From an uncultured Clostridia bacterium (GTDB taxonomy: Bacteria > Bacillota > Clostridia > Oscillospirales > Butyricicoccaceae): a DNA stretch of 33,587 bases. The notes below the pieces were generated by a model. That model made no database searches, was not told where the DNA came from, and saw nothing but the letters and a program-made list of their open reading frames with translations. Below, in pieces: positions 17,593-25,884 of this stretch. Both the position numbers and the translations under genes were made by a program. Numbering within the stretch: position 1 is the first letter of the stretch; each line of letters begins with the position of its first letter. The stretch covers positions 1 to 33,587 of the forward strand of contig CALWAP010000022.1 in assembly GCA_944375715.1 (NCBI GenBank), given 5' to 3'.

Positions 17593-18249
17593 TTATTGGC
17601 ATATTTTCAGAAAAGCCCGGGCAGTCCTTTGAGAAACATTTTTAAAATGCCCGCCCTTATTCATTTCAAAAAAAATTTCGGTTCCCTGTGATTTGATACT
17701 GTTTATTATGCGTATTGTTTTATCCTCTACTTTGGACATCCTGCCATTTTTAGTATTCTTTTCAGCATCGCCAAGGGAAAGGTAAACCTTTTTTGGAATA
17801 CTTTTAAAGCTGCCTTTGGCCATATATTCCTCAAAGCCGTCAAACCATAGCGATCCCGATGCCGACGCCGCCCTTTCAAACGAAGTACTGTTAAAAGAGC
17901 CCCACAAAGCAAAAAGCCCGGCCAATGAGTATCCGGCAATTACCCTGAATTTAAAATAACGCCCATTTTCGACGATAGGGATAATTTCTTTTTCTATATT
18001 TTCAAGCCACTGCTCTGCGCATCCGCTGAAATCCTCGTCGCCTGACATAAGGGCCGGGGCTTTCCATGGCGAAAGGCTCCTGTTCCAATCCGGAATGTCA
18101 ATGGCTGCAAGCGTTATCCCGCTTTCTTTTATGGTTTGCCAAACGGGCATCGCTCTTTCGAGCGACATATGGGAATAAACAATAGGTCCTTCCTGCCGGC
18201 CCTCCCACAGAAAGACGCTACAATTTTCCAGCTTTATATGCCTGTACAT
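17593..18249 (-). CDS. Alpha/beta hydrolase, putative esterase (EsterD/IroE-like)
   Basis: A 218-residue serine hydrolase of the putative-esterase family. The nucleophile elbow GYSLAG at 106-111 supplies S108. H201 in KGGHFKN is the likely catalytic histidine, and D161 (SLGDAE) a possible acid. No signal peptide is seen, so it acts in the cytoplasm. Related proteins hydrolyse siderophore esters, formylglutathione or other small esters; nothing here fixes the substrate. TGAGGT, lying over the stop codon of the kinase gene seven bases upstream, precedes ATG 18249. The helicase gene starts 23 bases after its stop. The three genes are therefore one operon, but a functional link with the helicase is unproven. 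Confidence 0.82.
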   Translation of the reverse strand: MYRHIKLENCSVFLWEGRQEGPIVYSHMSLERAMPVWQTIKESGITLAAIDIPDWNRSLSPWKAPALMSGDEDFSGCAEQWLENIEKEIIPIVENGRYFKFRVIAGYSLAGLFALWGSFNSTSFERAASASGSLWFDGFEEYMAKGSFKSIPKKVYLSLGDAEKNTKNGRMSKVEDKTIRIINSIKSQGTEIFFEMNKGGHFKNVSQRTARAFLKICQ

Positions 18250-18256
18250 AATAACC

Positions 18257-18751
18257 TCACATTTCCGCTATTAATGATGCCGCCTTTTTAGGATCTAAAG
18301 AGGTCACATCAAGTTTTGTTGTATTAAGTGCTTGGTAAAGGGCCAGCTTGTTAAGGCTCCTTCCGACGACCGATTCCTCACGAAGACCGCGGTCGACATC
18401 ATGATAGAGCCTTTTTTTTAACTCTCGGCTATCGCATACAAGTGAAATGTTAACTATTTCATAATCGTCCCGGGGAAGTGATGACAAAATTGCGTCTATT
18501 GTGTCCTGCATGTCCATTACCCAGCAGAAAACCACGTTTTCATATGTACGGCAACGCATAAAATTGCCCAGCATGAAGCATATATTCTCCATAACCATCT
18601 GCTTTGTTTCATCGTTGACGACAAAAGGATGGGCATCCCAGCACCAATCCCCGTCAAGGAAGACGCAATTCGGCAGCATATCGGCCAGGATTCGGGATAC
18701 CGTCGTTTTGCCTACCCCCATTGTACCGCCTATCAGATACAGTTTTTTCAT
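18257..18751 (-). CDS. P-loop small-molecule/nucleotide kinase-like protein
   Basis: A 164-residue protein starting MKKLYLIGGTMGVGKTT, with Walker A GGTMGVGKTT at 8-17, LDGDWCW near 32-38 that would position the acceptor, and an arginine-containing lid (DRGLREESVVGRS) near 120-132. This is the layout of AAA_33-type kinases such as gluconate or chloramphenicol kinases; the acceptor is unknown. The start is uncertain: AAGGAGG (18764-18770) is 12 bases from ATG 18751, while an in-frame CTG (18760-18758) is closer. ATG is preferred because P-loop kinases of this family begin just before the first beta strand. A terminator hairpin ends only some ten bases before the ribosome binding site, leaving no room for a separate promoter. 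Confidence 0.78.
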   Translation of the reverse strand: MKKLYLIGGTMGVGKTTVSRILADMLPNCVFLDGDWCWDAHPFVVNDETKQMVMENICFMLGNFMRCRTYENVVFCWVMDMQDTIDAILSSLPRDDYEIVNISLVCDSRELKKRLYHDVDRGLREESVVGRSLNKLALYQALNTTKLDVTSLDPKKAASLIAEM

Positions 18752-18770
18752 CTTAAACAGCTTCCTCCTT

Positions 18771-18807
18771 AACAAAATAAAGGCCGGCGGCAACAGCCCC
18801 CGGCCTT
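18771..18807 (-). terminator. Terminator of the dehydrogenase gene, possibly an attenuator
   Basis: AAGGCCGG (18780-18787) pairs with CCGGCCTT (18800-18807), with an inner GGC/GCC stem after one mismatch and an AACA loop. On the minus strand TTATTTTGTT follows. The kinase ribosome binding site begins immediately after it, so the hairpin may set read-through into the kinase-esterase-helicase operon. Confidence 0.8.
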
Positions 18808-18834
18808 CTTTAGATTTTGGCAAACCGGCAAGCC

Positions 18835-19803
18835 TTAATAACCGGCTTTCCTGTCAATGATATTGCCAAGCCTTTCGCCTTTGGCATATCGTTCAAGGTT
18901 GGAGCAGAAAATATTGACCGCCTTATGTCGTGTAATACCAAGAGACATATTGCCCGAAACATGAGGCGTAATAAGGATATTTGGAGCGTTCCACAGCGGG
19001 TCATCTTTGGGAAGCGGTTCGGGAACTGCTACATCCAAAGCAGCACCAGCCAGCTTTCCGCTTTCAAGAGCTCTTATAAGCGCGGGCTGGTCTATTGCCC
19101 ATCCGCGGCCAACATTGACTATGTAAGAGCCATCCTTCATAAGTGAAAGCCGCCTTTCATCTATCATATGGGTGGTGGCGTCGGTACCAGGAACGCATAG
19201 CACAACTATATCAACATCTTTTACAGCCTCATCAAGGTTGTCAGTCAGATAAACCTCGTCATAGCATTCATCAGAAGGCTTATTCGTGCGGCGTACCCCT
19301 CTTACAAGCGAAGCGCCCAGCGCTTTCGCCCTTTTGGCAAAATTGGTGCCTATATCGCCCATACCGACAACCGTTATGCGGCTGCCCATTATGGAATTGA
19401 TATTTCCGATAAGCTTCCACTCCCTGTCAGCGACAAGCCTACCGTATTCAGGCATGCGACGCAGCATCATAAGTATGACAGTGATGATGTGCTCAGAAAT
19501 GGTTATGCCATAAGCGCCGGCGGCATTGGTAATGACAACATCCCTGCCCTCGTAAAGACTGTCGTCAACGACCTTGTCCACTCCCGCAAAAGAGCACTGA
19601 AGCCACTTAAGGGACTTGTCCGATTTGATAGCCTCCAACGGGAAGCTACCAAAAAGCACCTCACAGCCATTACTGTTTTTGCAGGCGTCCTCATTATTTG
19701 CAAAAAATACCGTTTCAAAGCCATGCTTTTCAGCTGTGTTTTTGATTTTCATGGTCAGCTCCTCATCAAGAAAGGGAGCGTTTATTCCTATTTTTACAGC
19801 CAT
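18835..19803 (-). CDS. D-isomer specific 2-hydroxyacid dehydrogenase
   Basis: NAD(P)-dependent oxidoreductase that interconverts 2-keto acids and D-2-hydroxy acids. The 322 residues contain the Rossmann motif VVGMGDIG (GxGxxG, G147-G152). The catalytic triad is intact: R233 in NVGRGW, E262 in AVPEP and H281 in TPHVSG. No C-terminal ACT domain is present, so it is not a SerA of the regulated type. The exact substrate (glyoxylate, hydroxypyruvate, phenylpyruvate or other) is not readable from these motifs. AAGGAGGTC precedes ATG 19803. Its start lies 19 bases after the yihY stop, so both are read from the promoter at 20704-20732, and it ends at the hairpin at 18771-18807. Confidence 0.92.
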   Translation of the reverse strand: MAVKIGINAPFLDEELTMKIKNTAEKHGFETVFFANNEDACKNSNGCEVLFGSFPLEAIKSDKSLKWLQCSFAGVDKVVDDSLYEGRDVVITNAAGAYGITISEHIITVILMMLRRMPEYGRLVADREWKLIGNINSIMGSRITVVGMGDIGTNFAKRAKALGASLVRGVRRTNKPSDECYDEVYLTDNLDEAVKDVDIVVLCVPGTDATTHMIDERRLSLMKDGSYIVNVGRGWAIDQPALIRALESGKLAGAALDVAVPEPLPKDDPLWNAPNILITPHVSGNMSLGITRHKAVNIFCSNLERYAKGERLGNIIDRKAGY

Positions 19804-19822
19804 GTTTTGACCTCCTTGTATT

Positions 19823-20635
19823 TTAATCCTTATTCATTTCAATAAGCACGTCGTTAAGTTCGCCACCCAAAATCAATATGGACGAAACTATCTGAAGCCA
19901 GATCATAAGTATCATGACAGCAGCAAGCGATCCGTATAGCAGCGAATAATTAGAAAAATTGGAAACATAGTAGGAAAAAAGCGTTGTAACAGCCGTTACC
20001 GCCACAACGGCAAAGACCGCTCCGGGCATTGCGTTTTTAAAAGGGAATCTGCGGCTAGGGACTATATAGTAAAAGCCGCTCAAAACCAAAAGCATATAGA
20101 CGGGAAGCAATACGAACTTTATTAGCCTCAAAAAAGCGTTTATGCTTTCGGGTATATGGATATAGTTCTCCAGATTTGCCACAGCAACTTCCCCGCCCAT
20201 CAGTATGATACTCAACGCGAAAAATGAAAGAAGTATCACAGCTGAGAGCACGGCAGCTGTCATATAATTAACTGCCCCAGCTTTTTTGATGCGGTAAGCT
20301 TGCCTGACAGATGTCAGAAGTGAATTAAAACTTCTGGTTAAGGCATACAGCGTGGCAAAGAGCGCCACAAAGAATATATAAGGCGTCTCTATTCTTCCCA
20401 AATAGTCGATATAATCAAGCATTATGTCGATGATTTCAGAAGGCAGTATATTTCCGAAACGTGACAGGATAAACTTGACATCAACATCAAACCTGCTGAT
20501 TATGGCATTTATCAAAATCATTATAGGGAACATGGAAAAGAAAAGATAATATGCCAGCTGCGCAGAAGACCTCGCCACACCGTCGGAAAAATATCTTTTT
20601 ATAACACGCCCTAACACCTTCACGGCTTTATCCAT
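19823..20635 (-). CDS. yihY: YihY/BrkB family inner membrane protein
   Basis: A 270-residue polytopic membrane protein of the YihY family, once misnamed RNase BN. Its function is unknown; a transport role has been proposed. About six hydrophobic segments are visible, with the family motifs RSSAQLAYYLFFSMFP near 22-37, YALTRSFNSLL near 98-108 and a C-terminal YGSLAAVMILMIWLQ. The ribosome binding site GAGGAAGGG favours ATG 20635 over a TTG at 20683. The C-terminus ends in a charged LNDVLIEMNKD tail. It leads a two-gene transcript with the downstream hydroxyacid dehydrogenase. Confidence 0.9.
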   Translation of the reverse strand: MDKAVKVLGRVIKRYFSDGVARSSAQLAYYLFFSMFPIMILINAIISRFDVDVKFILSRFGNILPSEIIDIMLDYIDYLGRIETPYIFFVALFATLYALTRSFNSLLTSVRQAYRIKKAGAVNYMTAAVLSAVILLSFFALSIILMGGEVAVANLENYIHIPESINAFLRLIKFVLLPVYMLLVLSGFYYIVPSRRFPFKNAMPGAVFAVVAVTAVTTLFSYYVSNFSNYSLLYGSLAAVMILMIWLQIVSSILILGGELNDVLIEMNKD

Positions 20636-20703
20636 TTGGCCCTTCCTCAAAATGTATTTTCCCCGAACGGCTTCAATCAACAAAACATTTATAAACTTTT
20701 AAT

Positions 20704-20732
20704 ATTATATCAGACGGGAAAGTAGCTGTAAA
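20704..20732 (-). promoter_or_regulatory. Sigma-A promoter of yihY
   Basis: Minus strand: TTTACA (20727-20732), 17-base spacer, perfect TATAAT (20704-20709). Confidence 0.85.
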
Positions 20733-20793
20733 GTTTATGATTCCCCAAAAGATATTATGACAAAACGCTTTTTGACAATTAAAGCCTTTGTTT

Positions 20794-20822
20794 TTGACAA
20801 AAGTACGCAGATGATGTAAACT
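20794..20822 (+). promoter_or_regulatory. Sigma-A promoter of ogt
   Basis: TTGACA (20794-20799), 17-base spacer, TAAACT (20817-20822), 34 bases before the start codon. A second TTGACA lies at 20772-20777 but has no -10 at the right distance. No LexA box is seen here. Confidence 0.72.
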
Positions 20823-20856
20823 TTGATAAAAAAAGGTTTAAAATAGGAGTCTTTTC

Positions 20857-21330
20857 ATGCAGAAGAAATATTATTGTTCCCTCTCTTCACCGATAGGTTC
20901 CCTTTTCATCTGTCAGAATGATGACTCACTGTCATCGCTTTCATGCACTCAACCCAACGATAAGGATGAGCGTATTTATGAAATTACCCCTCTTTTGAAA
21001 GAGTCCTGCCGTCAGCTGGAAGAATATTTCAAAGGCGAAAGAAAAAGCTTTTCCCTGCCCATTTCTTTTCCTGCAACGCCTTTTAAAAAGCGGGTGTATG
21101 AAGAACTTTCCAAAATTCCCTATGGCCGCACGGTAACTTACAAGGAGCTTGCGTCAATGGCCGGAAGCCCGAACGCCGCAAGGGCTGTCGGATCTGCAAT
21201 GGCTTCTAACCCGATAATGATAATACTCCCCTGCCATAGGGTTCTTGGTTCTGACGGTTCGCTGACAGGTTATGCCTATGGCACGCAGAAAAAGGAATAT
21301 CTGCTTAACCTTGAAAAAAGCCATATGTAA
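20857..21330 (+). CDS. ogt: Methylated-DNA--[protein]-cysteine S-methyltransferase
   Basis: Suicide DNA repair protein that transfers the alkyl group from O6-alkylguanine to its own cysteine. The 157 residues hold an N-terminal RNase H-like domain and the C-terminal DNA-binding/active domain: FKKRVYEELSKIPYGRTVTY near 76-95 (winged-helix and arginine-finger region), NAARAVGSAMASNP and the active site PCHRV with C126. No AdaA-type regulatory zinc domain is present, so it is a stand-alone Ogt. TAGGAG precedes ATG 20857. The gene is transcribed alone from its own promoter and ends at an unusually long perfect hairpin shared with sdaAA. Confidence 0.95.
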   Translation: MQKKYYCSLSSPIGSLFICQNDDSLSSLSCTQPNDKDERIYEITPLLKESCRQLEEYFKGERKSFSLPISFPATPFKKRVYEELSKIPYGRTVTYKELASMAGSPNAARAVGSAMASNPIMIILPCHRVLGSDGSLTGYAYGTQKKEYLLNLEKSHM

Positions 21331-21349
21331 AATACAGTCTTTAGGTTCA

Positions 21350-21392
21350 AATAAGCAAAAGCGCCGGCTGGCTGCCGGCGCTTTTGCTTATT
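21350..21392. terminator. Bidirectional terminator with a 19-bp perfect stem
   Basis: The arms at 21350-21368 and 21374-21392 are exact reverse complements around a TGGCT loop, GC-rich inside and A/T-rich outside. It serves ogt and the convergent sdaAA, whose stop codon (21388-21390) lies inside the right arm. Confidence 0.95.
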
Positions 21393-22269
21393 CTTTTATG
21401 CCAAAAATCCGTTTTTTAGCCTCAATTCCCGTCGGAGTTATGGCTAGACCGCCTTCGGCGGTCTCCCTGATGGAAGACGGGAGTATGCTCCCTATTTGGA
21501 ACATGGCGTCAATGACCTCGTCAGGAGGGATAACGCTCTTTATCCCGGCAAGCGCCATATCGCATGCCGTTATGGCCATAGACGCGTATACACCGTTTCG
21601 CTTGATGCACGGTACTTCCACCAGACCGGCTACAGGGTCACAGGCAAGTCCGAGGGAATTTTTAAGGGCCAGAGCAGAAGCATGGACAACCTGTTCATCA
21701 TTTCCGCCCAAAAGAAAGGTCAAAGCCCCCGCTGCCATTGAAGCGGCGCTCCCAACCTCGGCTTGGCATCCACCGGCCGCTCCCGATACAGTCGCCCTGG
21801 TAGCTATGACAGCACCTATTCCGGACGCAACTATAAGGCTGTGCACTATATCCTCATCCGAAAAACCGAACTCCTGCTGAGCTGCTATCAAAACGCCGGG
21901 CAATATGCCGGACGCTCCGGCTGTTGGAGCGGCCACTATAACACCCATAGAAGCATTCTGCTCATTAGTAGCAATAGCATAAGCAATAGCCCTGGCATTA
22001 AAAGAGCTGAGAAGGGAGCGTCCTGATATCATATAGGTGTTATATTTGAATGCATCCCCACCTGTAAGGCCGCTGAGCGAAGGCCCATTTTCCCGTATTC
22101 CGTTTTCAACAGCCTTTTTCATAATGGAATAGGTCGACAATACTCTTTCTATAAGTTTTTCAGCAGGTACGCCGCTGTCCAAAAATTCGCTTTGCAGTAC
22201 ATACTGCCAAAGCGTCTGATGGTTGCCGTGAGCGCCGTCCAGCATTGACTGTATGCTTGGAATTTTCAT
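21388..22269 (-). CDS. sdaAA: L-serine dehydratase, alpha subunit (iron-sulfur)
   Basis: The catalytic-cluster subunit of the two-subunit, [4Fe-4S]-dependent, oxygen-sensitive L-serine dehydratase found in Clostridia and Bacillus; it converts serine to pyruvate and ammonia. The 293 residues carry the three conserved cysteines: C168 in AAGGCQAE, C210 in LACDPVAGLVE and C221 in VPCIKRN. Family blocks TNEQNASMG and AAPTAGASGILPG are also present. No pyridoxal phosphate site exists in this family. The start lies 15 bases after the sdaAB stop, so both subunits are made from one message, probably extending from rpoD. The enzyme supports an anaerobic, amino-acid-using host. Confidence 0.96.
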   Translation of the reverse strand: MKIPSIQSMLDGAHGNHQTLWQYVLQSEFLDSGVPAEKLIERVLSTYSIMKKAVENGIRENGPSLSGLTGGDAFKYNTYMISGRSLLSSFNARAIAYAIATNEQNASMGVIVAAPTAGASGILPGVLIAAQQEFGFSDEDIVHSLIVASGIGAVIATRATVSGAAGGCQAEVGSAASMAAGALTFLLGGNDEQVVHASALALKNSLGLACDPVAGLVEVPCIKRNGVYASMAITACDMALAGIKSVIPPDEVIDAMFQIGSILPSSIRETAEGGLAITPTGIEAKKRIFGIKE

Positions 22270-22284
22270 ATATATTCACCCTTC

Positions 22285-22947
22285 TTAAAACTTTTCAATG
22301 GCGACGACGCCTATTATATTTTCCATATTTTGAATCTTTGCTACGGTATCACTGTCGACTGCCTGATCGGTCTCTATTACAATAACTGTATCGCCGGCGC
22401 GCCGTTCCCTGTCAAGATAGATAGTGGCTATATTATAATGTCTATCTTTCAAAATTGCGGCTATCGAATAAAAAACGCCTATAACATCACGACCAAAAAC
22501 TATAAGAGTATCAGCATTGCAGTTTACCGATACCTCAAAACCGTTTATCTCGGTCAGCTTTATGGCTCCTCCGCCTACTGAAACCCCTCTTAAAGCCAGC
22601 TTATTATGTTCTGACTCCGCTTCTATATATACCGTATTGGGATGATACCTTGGATTGTCATCGGTATGTATGCTGTACGACAGGCCCATTTCTGAGGCAA
22701 GCTTGAGGCTGTCCCTGACCCTGAGGTCAGAGGTTCCAAAGCCCAAAAGTCCACCAACCACGGCCTTGTCGGTGCCATGGCCCTTGTAGGTCATGGCAAA
22801 TGAGCCGTAAAAGGTTATTTTAGCCTTAATTACCTTTTCTTTTAAAATGGTCCTGCAGGCGAGGCCGATTCTGACCGCGCCCGCGGTATGTGAAGATGAG
22901 GGGCCCACCGTTATTGGCCCCAGCATATCAAACATTCCAACAGCCAT
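22285..22947 (-). CDS. sdaAB: L-serine dehydratase, beta subunit (ACT domain)
   Basis: Partner of the alpha subunit in iron-sulfur L-serine dehydratase. The 220 residues start with the family block LGPITVGPSSSHTAGA near 9-24, which helps bind substrate. After YHPNTVYIEAE and GGGAIKLTEINGF near 125-140 there is a C-terminal ACT domain at about 148-220 (DVIGVFYSIAAILKDRHYNIATI), likely for structure or serine sensing. AGGTG precedes ATG 22947. The gene begins 32 bases after the rpoD stop on the same strand with no terminator between, so it may share the rpoD transcript. Confidence 0.95.
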   Translation of the reverse strand: MAVGMFDMLGPITVGPSSSHTAGAVRIGLACRTILKEKVIKAKITFYGSFAMTYKGHGTDKAVVGGLLGFGTSDLRVRDSLKLASEMGLSYSIHTDDNPRYHPNTVYIEAESEHNKLALRGVSVGGGAIKLTEINGFEVSVNCNADTLIVFGRDVIGVFYSIAAILKDRHYNIATIYLDRERRAGDTVIVIETDQAVDSDTVAKIQNMENIIGVVAIEKF

Positions 22948-22979
22948 TGCGCACCTGCTTTCCCGTTAATGATAATTTA

Positions 22980-24113
22980 TCAGTCAAGAAAATCCTTAAG
23001 TTTTTTGGAACGGCTGGGATGGCGGAGCTTTCTGAGGGCTTTGGCTTCGATCTGACGTATCCTTTCCCTTGTGACATTAAACTCCTTGCCGACTTCTTCC
23101 AGAGTCCTGGCTCGTCCGTCCTCGATGCCGAAACGCAGTCTCAGGACTTTTTCCTCCCTGGGGGTAAGCGTCTTAAGGACCTCCAACATCTGCTCTTTAA
23201 GCAACGTAAAGGACGCGACTTCAGCAGGTTCGGGAGCATCGTCATCTGGGATGAAGTCTCCCAGATGACTGTCTTCCTCCTCACCGATAGGGGTCTCAAG
23301 GGAAACCGGCTCCTGTGCTATTTTGAGTATGTCCCTGACCTTCTGTACAGGTATGTTCATTTCCTGGGCAATCTCTTCGGGGCTGGGGTCATGGCCAAGC
23401 TCCTGGAGAAGCTGCCTGGAAACCCTAATAACTTTGTTTATTGTTTCGACCATATGCACGGGTATCCTTATGGTCCTCGCTTGGTCGGCGATGGCCCTGG
23501 TTATGGCCTGCCTTATCCACCATGTGGCATATGTGGAAAATTTATATCCCTTGGTATAGTCAAACTTTTCTACGGCCTTTATAAGACCCAGGTTGCCTTC
23601 CTGTATGAGGTCAAGAAACAGCATGCCCCTGCCGACATACTTTTTGGCTATACTTACCACCAGCCTCAGATTGGCCTCGGCCAGACGTTTTTTTGCCCGT
23701 TCGTCACCTTCAAGCATCCTTTTTGCCAGCTCGATTTCTTCATCTGGGCTCAAAAGATCCACCTTGCCTATCTCCTTAAGATACATCCTGACAGGGTCGT
23801 CAATGGCAAGGCCCTCAGCTAAAGTGGCGTCGTCGGGTATATCTTCGTCAGGGATATCTTCCACATCGACTAAATCGTCATCGCTGTCAATGACGGGGGG
23901 CTCTATAAGAAAATCCTCTTCTTCCATAACGATATCGACCGACATTTTTTCCAGCGCCTCAAACATTTTGTCCTGCTGGTCGTTGTCCATCTCCATCTCT
24001 TCGATTATTTTATTTACTTCCTTCATCGTGACCTTGCCGTTTTTACGGCACTTCTCGACGAATTCCTGGACCATTTCGGCCTTATTAAGAGCACGGTTTT
24101 CGTTTTCAGCCAT
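22980..24113 (-). CDS. rpoD: RNA polymerase primary sigma factor RpoD/SigA
   Basis: The housekeeping sigma factor. The 377 residues have a region 1.1-like N-terminus, a very acidic linker (about 60-100), and region 1.2 beginning [11 protein letters not shown]. Region 2 follows with [35 protein letters not shown] and [15 protein letters not shown], which melts and reads the -10 element. Region 3 holds [16 protein letters not shown]. Region 4 ends with [28 protein letters not shown], which reads the -35. Its consensus fits the TTGACA/TATAAT promoters seen across this window. The ATG is four bases from the dnaG stop, and AAAGGGAT inside the dnaG end serves as ribosome binding site. The dgt-dnaG-rpoD order is common in Clostridia. 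Confidence 0.98.
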   Translation of the reverse strand: MAENENRALNKAEMVQEFVEKCRKNGKVTMKEVNKIIEEMEMDNDQQDKMFEALEKMSVDIVMEEEDFLIEPPVIDSDDDLVDVEDIPDEDIPDDATLAEGLAIDDPVRMYLKEIGKVDLLSPDEEIELAKRMLEGDERAKKRLAEANLRLVVSIAKKYVGRGMLFLDLIQEGNLGLIKAVEKFDYTKGYKFSTYATWWIRQAITRAIADQARTIRIPVHMVETINKVIRVSRQLLQELGHDPSPEEIAQEMNIPVQKVRDILKIAQEPVSLETPIGEEEDSHLGDFIPDDDAPEPAEVASFTLLKEQMLEVLKTLTPREEKVLRLRFGIEDGRARTLEEVGKEFNVTRERIRQIEAKALRKLRHPSRSKKLKDFLD

Positions 24114-24117
24114 AATC

Positions 24118-25863
24118 TTATCCCTTTCTTTCTCGTCTGCGGCTCAGTGCATCCATAAGTCTCTGATCGCCTTCCGAATTATTCTTTGCGTATTCTTCTT
24201 TTATTATCCTGATATAATCTTCAATCTCTTTTTCAGGATCCTTTGACGGGATCTCCTGAGAAAAAAGCCTTGTTAAATGCCGAGACTCGGCATCGGTAAG
24301 CTGTGACAAAAGCGCAGCAGGCATGGCATTCCATTCATTTTTTGACATTAGGCACGCCTTTTTGAATATCTCAGCCAGAAAGGGGGATGAAAACTCCTCG
24401 CAGTCTATCGCCGATACGGCTTTCTGCATAAGTTCCCAATCCTGAAGGACCAAGATCAGCAGCTTTTCCTCGCACAGTGCCGAACGCGGGTTTTTGTACC
24501 TAAGTCCATTTTCTTTGGGCTGGACATTTCTAAGCGGCTGCAAAGCTTCACTTTCTTCCTTCTTCTTCTGCCGCCTTGCTTTTATGGTAAACGCTCTTTT
24601 TACCTCGGCTGTCATGACCTGGCTGCTGATCTCGGCCTGCTGGGAAACACTGCCAATTAATATCTCCCTTTCGACAGGGCTGCCAATTGTGGAAATATAG
24701 TCTGCCGCCTCCTTAAGATAAAGTACCTTCTGAGAATCTGCGCTCAGATCATATTTTGACTTTATAACAGCCAACATATACTCGCTGTCGCTTTGAGGCC
24801 TGTCAAGCAGCAAAGCAAATGCCTCCGCACCATTCTTTTTTATATATTCATCCGGATCCTTTGCTCCGGGTATATGAAGCACCTTGACTTCCAACCCTGC
24901 AGGTTTAAGGAGGTCAATAGCTTTTTGCGCAGCTTTCTGCCCTGCCCCATCGGAATCGTAACATATGACGGCCTGAGCGGCATAGTGACTCATTAAACGG
25001 GCCTGTTCAGAAGTAAGCGCAGTACCCAAAGACGCCACAGCGCAGTCAAACCCGGCCTGATGCAAGGCTATGACATCCATATATCCTTCTGCCAGGATAA
25101 GACGGCCAGCCTTACTTTTCTTTGCAAAATTAAGAGCAAAGAGATTTCTACTTTTGCTGAAAACCGGAGTGTCTCCGGAATTCAAATATTTGGGGCCGTC
25201 GCCTTCGATTATCCTGCCCCCGAAAGCTATCACATTGCCCCGAATATCTATTATAGGAAACATCACCCTGTCGCGGAAAGCGTCATACAGCCCGCCGGAG
25301 CGTCCCCTTCGGGCAAGCCAAGCACTTTCCAACTCATTATCGCTGAACCCTTTTTCCTTCATTGCCCTAATAAGCCCGTCCCATTCAGGCATAGCGTATC
25401 CAAGGCCGAAAGATGTTATCGTTTTTTTCGTAAGCCCTCTGTTAAGCAAATACCGAAGGGCCCTTTCCCCCTCTTTTGACAAAAGGCGAGAATGAAAATA
25501 CCTGGCTGCCTGCTTGTTAAGTTCAAAAATGCGCTCCCGCCGCTGCCGCTCGGCATCTGTATCGCCGCTGTCCTCAGGTACCGCCATACCGTACATATCA
25601 GCCAAAAGCCTGACGGCGTCAATAAACGGGAGGTTTTCCTCTTTCATTATAAAAGTAATAACATTTCCGCCCTCTCCACAGCCAAAACAGTGATAAAGCT
25701 GCTTATCCGGTGACACCGAAAAGGAAGGGGTTTTCTCGCTGTGAAAAGGGCACAGCCCCACATACCTGCTCCCCGATTTTTTAAGTGAAACATACTTTGA
25801 GATGACTTCCACAATATCACATCTGTAAATCAACTCGTCCAAAAAACTCTGAGGCAGCGGCAT
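24118..25863 (-). CDS. dnaG: DNA primase
   Basis: Makes the RNA primers for DNA replication. From ATG 25863 the protein has 581 residues. The N-terminal CHC2 zinc finger shows CPFH (C38, H41) and CFGC (C59, C62). The TOPRIM catalytic core follows with [15 protein letters not shown] near 250-265 and [13 protein letters not shown] near 300-312, supplying the metal-binding acidic residues. The C-terminal third is the helicase-binding domain, as usual poorly conserved. AAAGGAG fixes ATG 25863; an in-frame TTG at 25881 lies upstream of that site. The stop of dgt is 21 bases before this start, so the genes are co-transcribed. Confidence 0.97.
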   Translation of the reverse strand: MPLPQSFLDELIYRCDIVEVISKYVSLKKSGSRYVGLCPFHSEKTPSFSVSPDKQLYHCFGCGEGGNVITFIMKEENLPFIDAVRLLADMYGMAVPEDSGDTDAERQRRERIFELNKQAARYFHSRLLSKEGERALRYLLNRGLTKKTITSFGLGYAMPEWDGLIRAMKEKGFSDNELESAWLARRGRSGGLYDAFRDRVMFPIIDIRGNVIAFGGRIIEGDGPKYLNSGDTPVFSKSRNLFALNFAKKSKAGRLILAEGYMDVIALHQAGFDCAVASLGTALTSEQARLMSHYAAQAVICYDSDGAGQKAAQKAIDLLKPAGLEVKVLHIPGAKDPDEYIKKNGAEAFALLLDRPQSDSEYMLAVIKSKYDLSADSQKVLYLKEAADYISTIGSPVEREILIGSVSQQAEISSQVMTAEVKRAFTIKARRQKKKEESEALQPLRNVQPKENGLRYKNPRSALCEEKLLILVLQDWELMQKAVSAIDCEEFSSPFLAEIFKKACLMSKNEWNAMPAALLSQLTDAESRHLTRLFSQEIPSKDPEKEIEDYIRIIKEEYAKNNSEGDQRLMDALSRRRERKG

Positions 25864-25884
25864 TTCCCGCTCCTTTCTCAAAAA

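Noticed and set aside
22890-23822. 310-codon open frame antisense to rpoD
   Set aside because: The rpoD gene on the other strand is unmistakable; the antisense frame has no recognisable motif or ribosome binding site.
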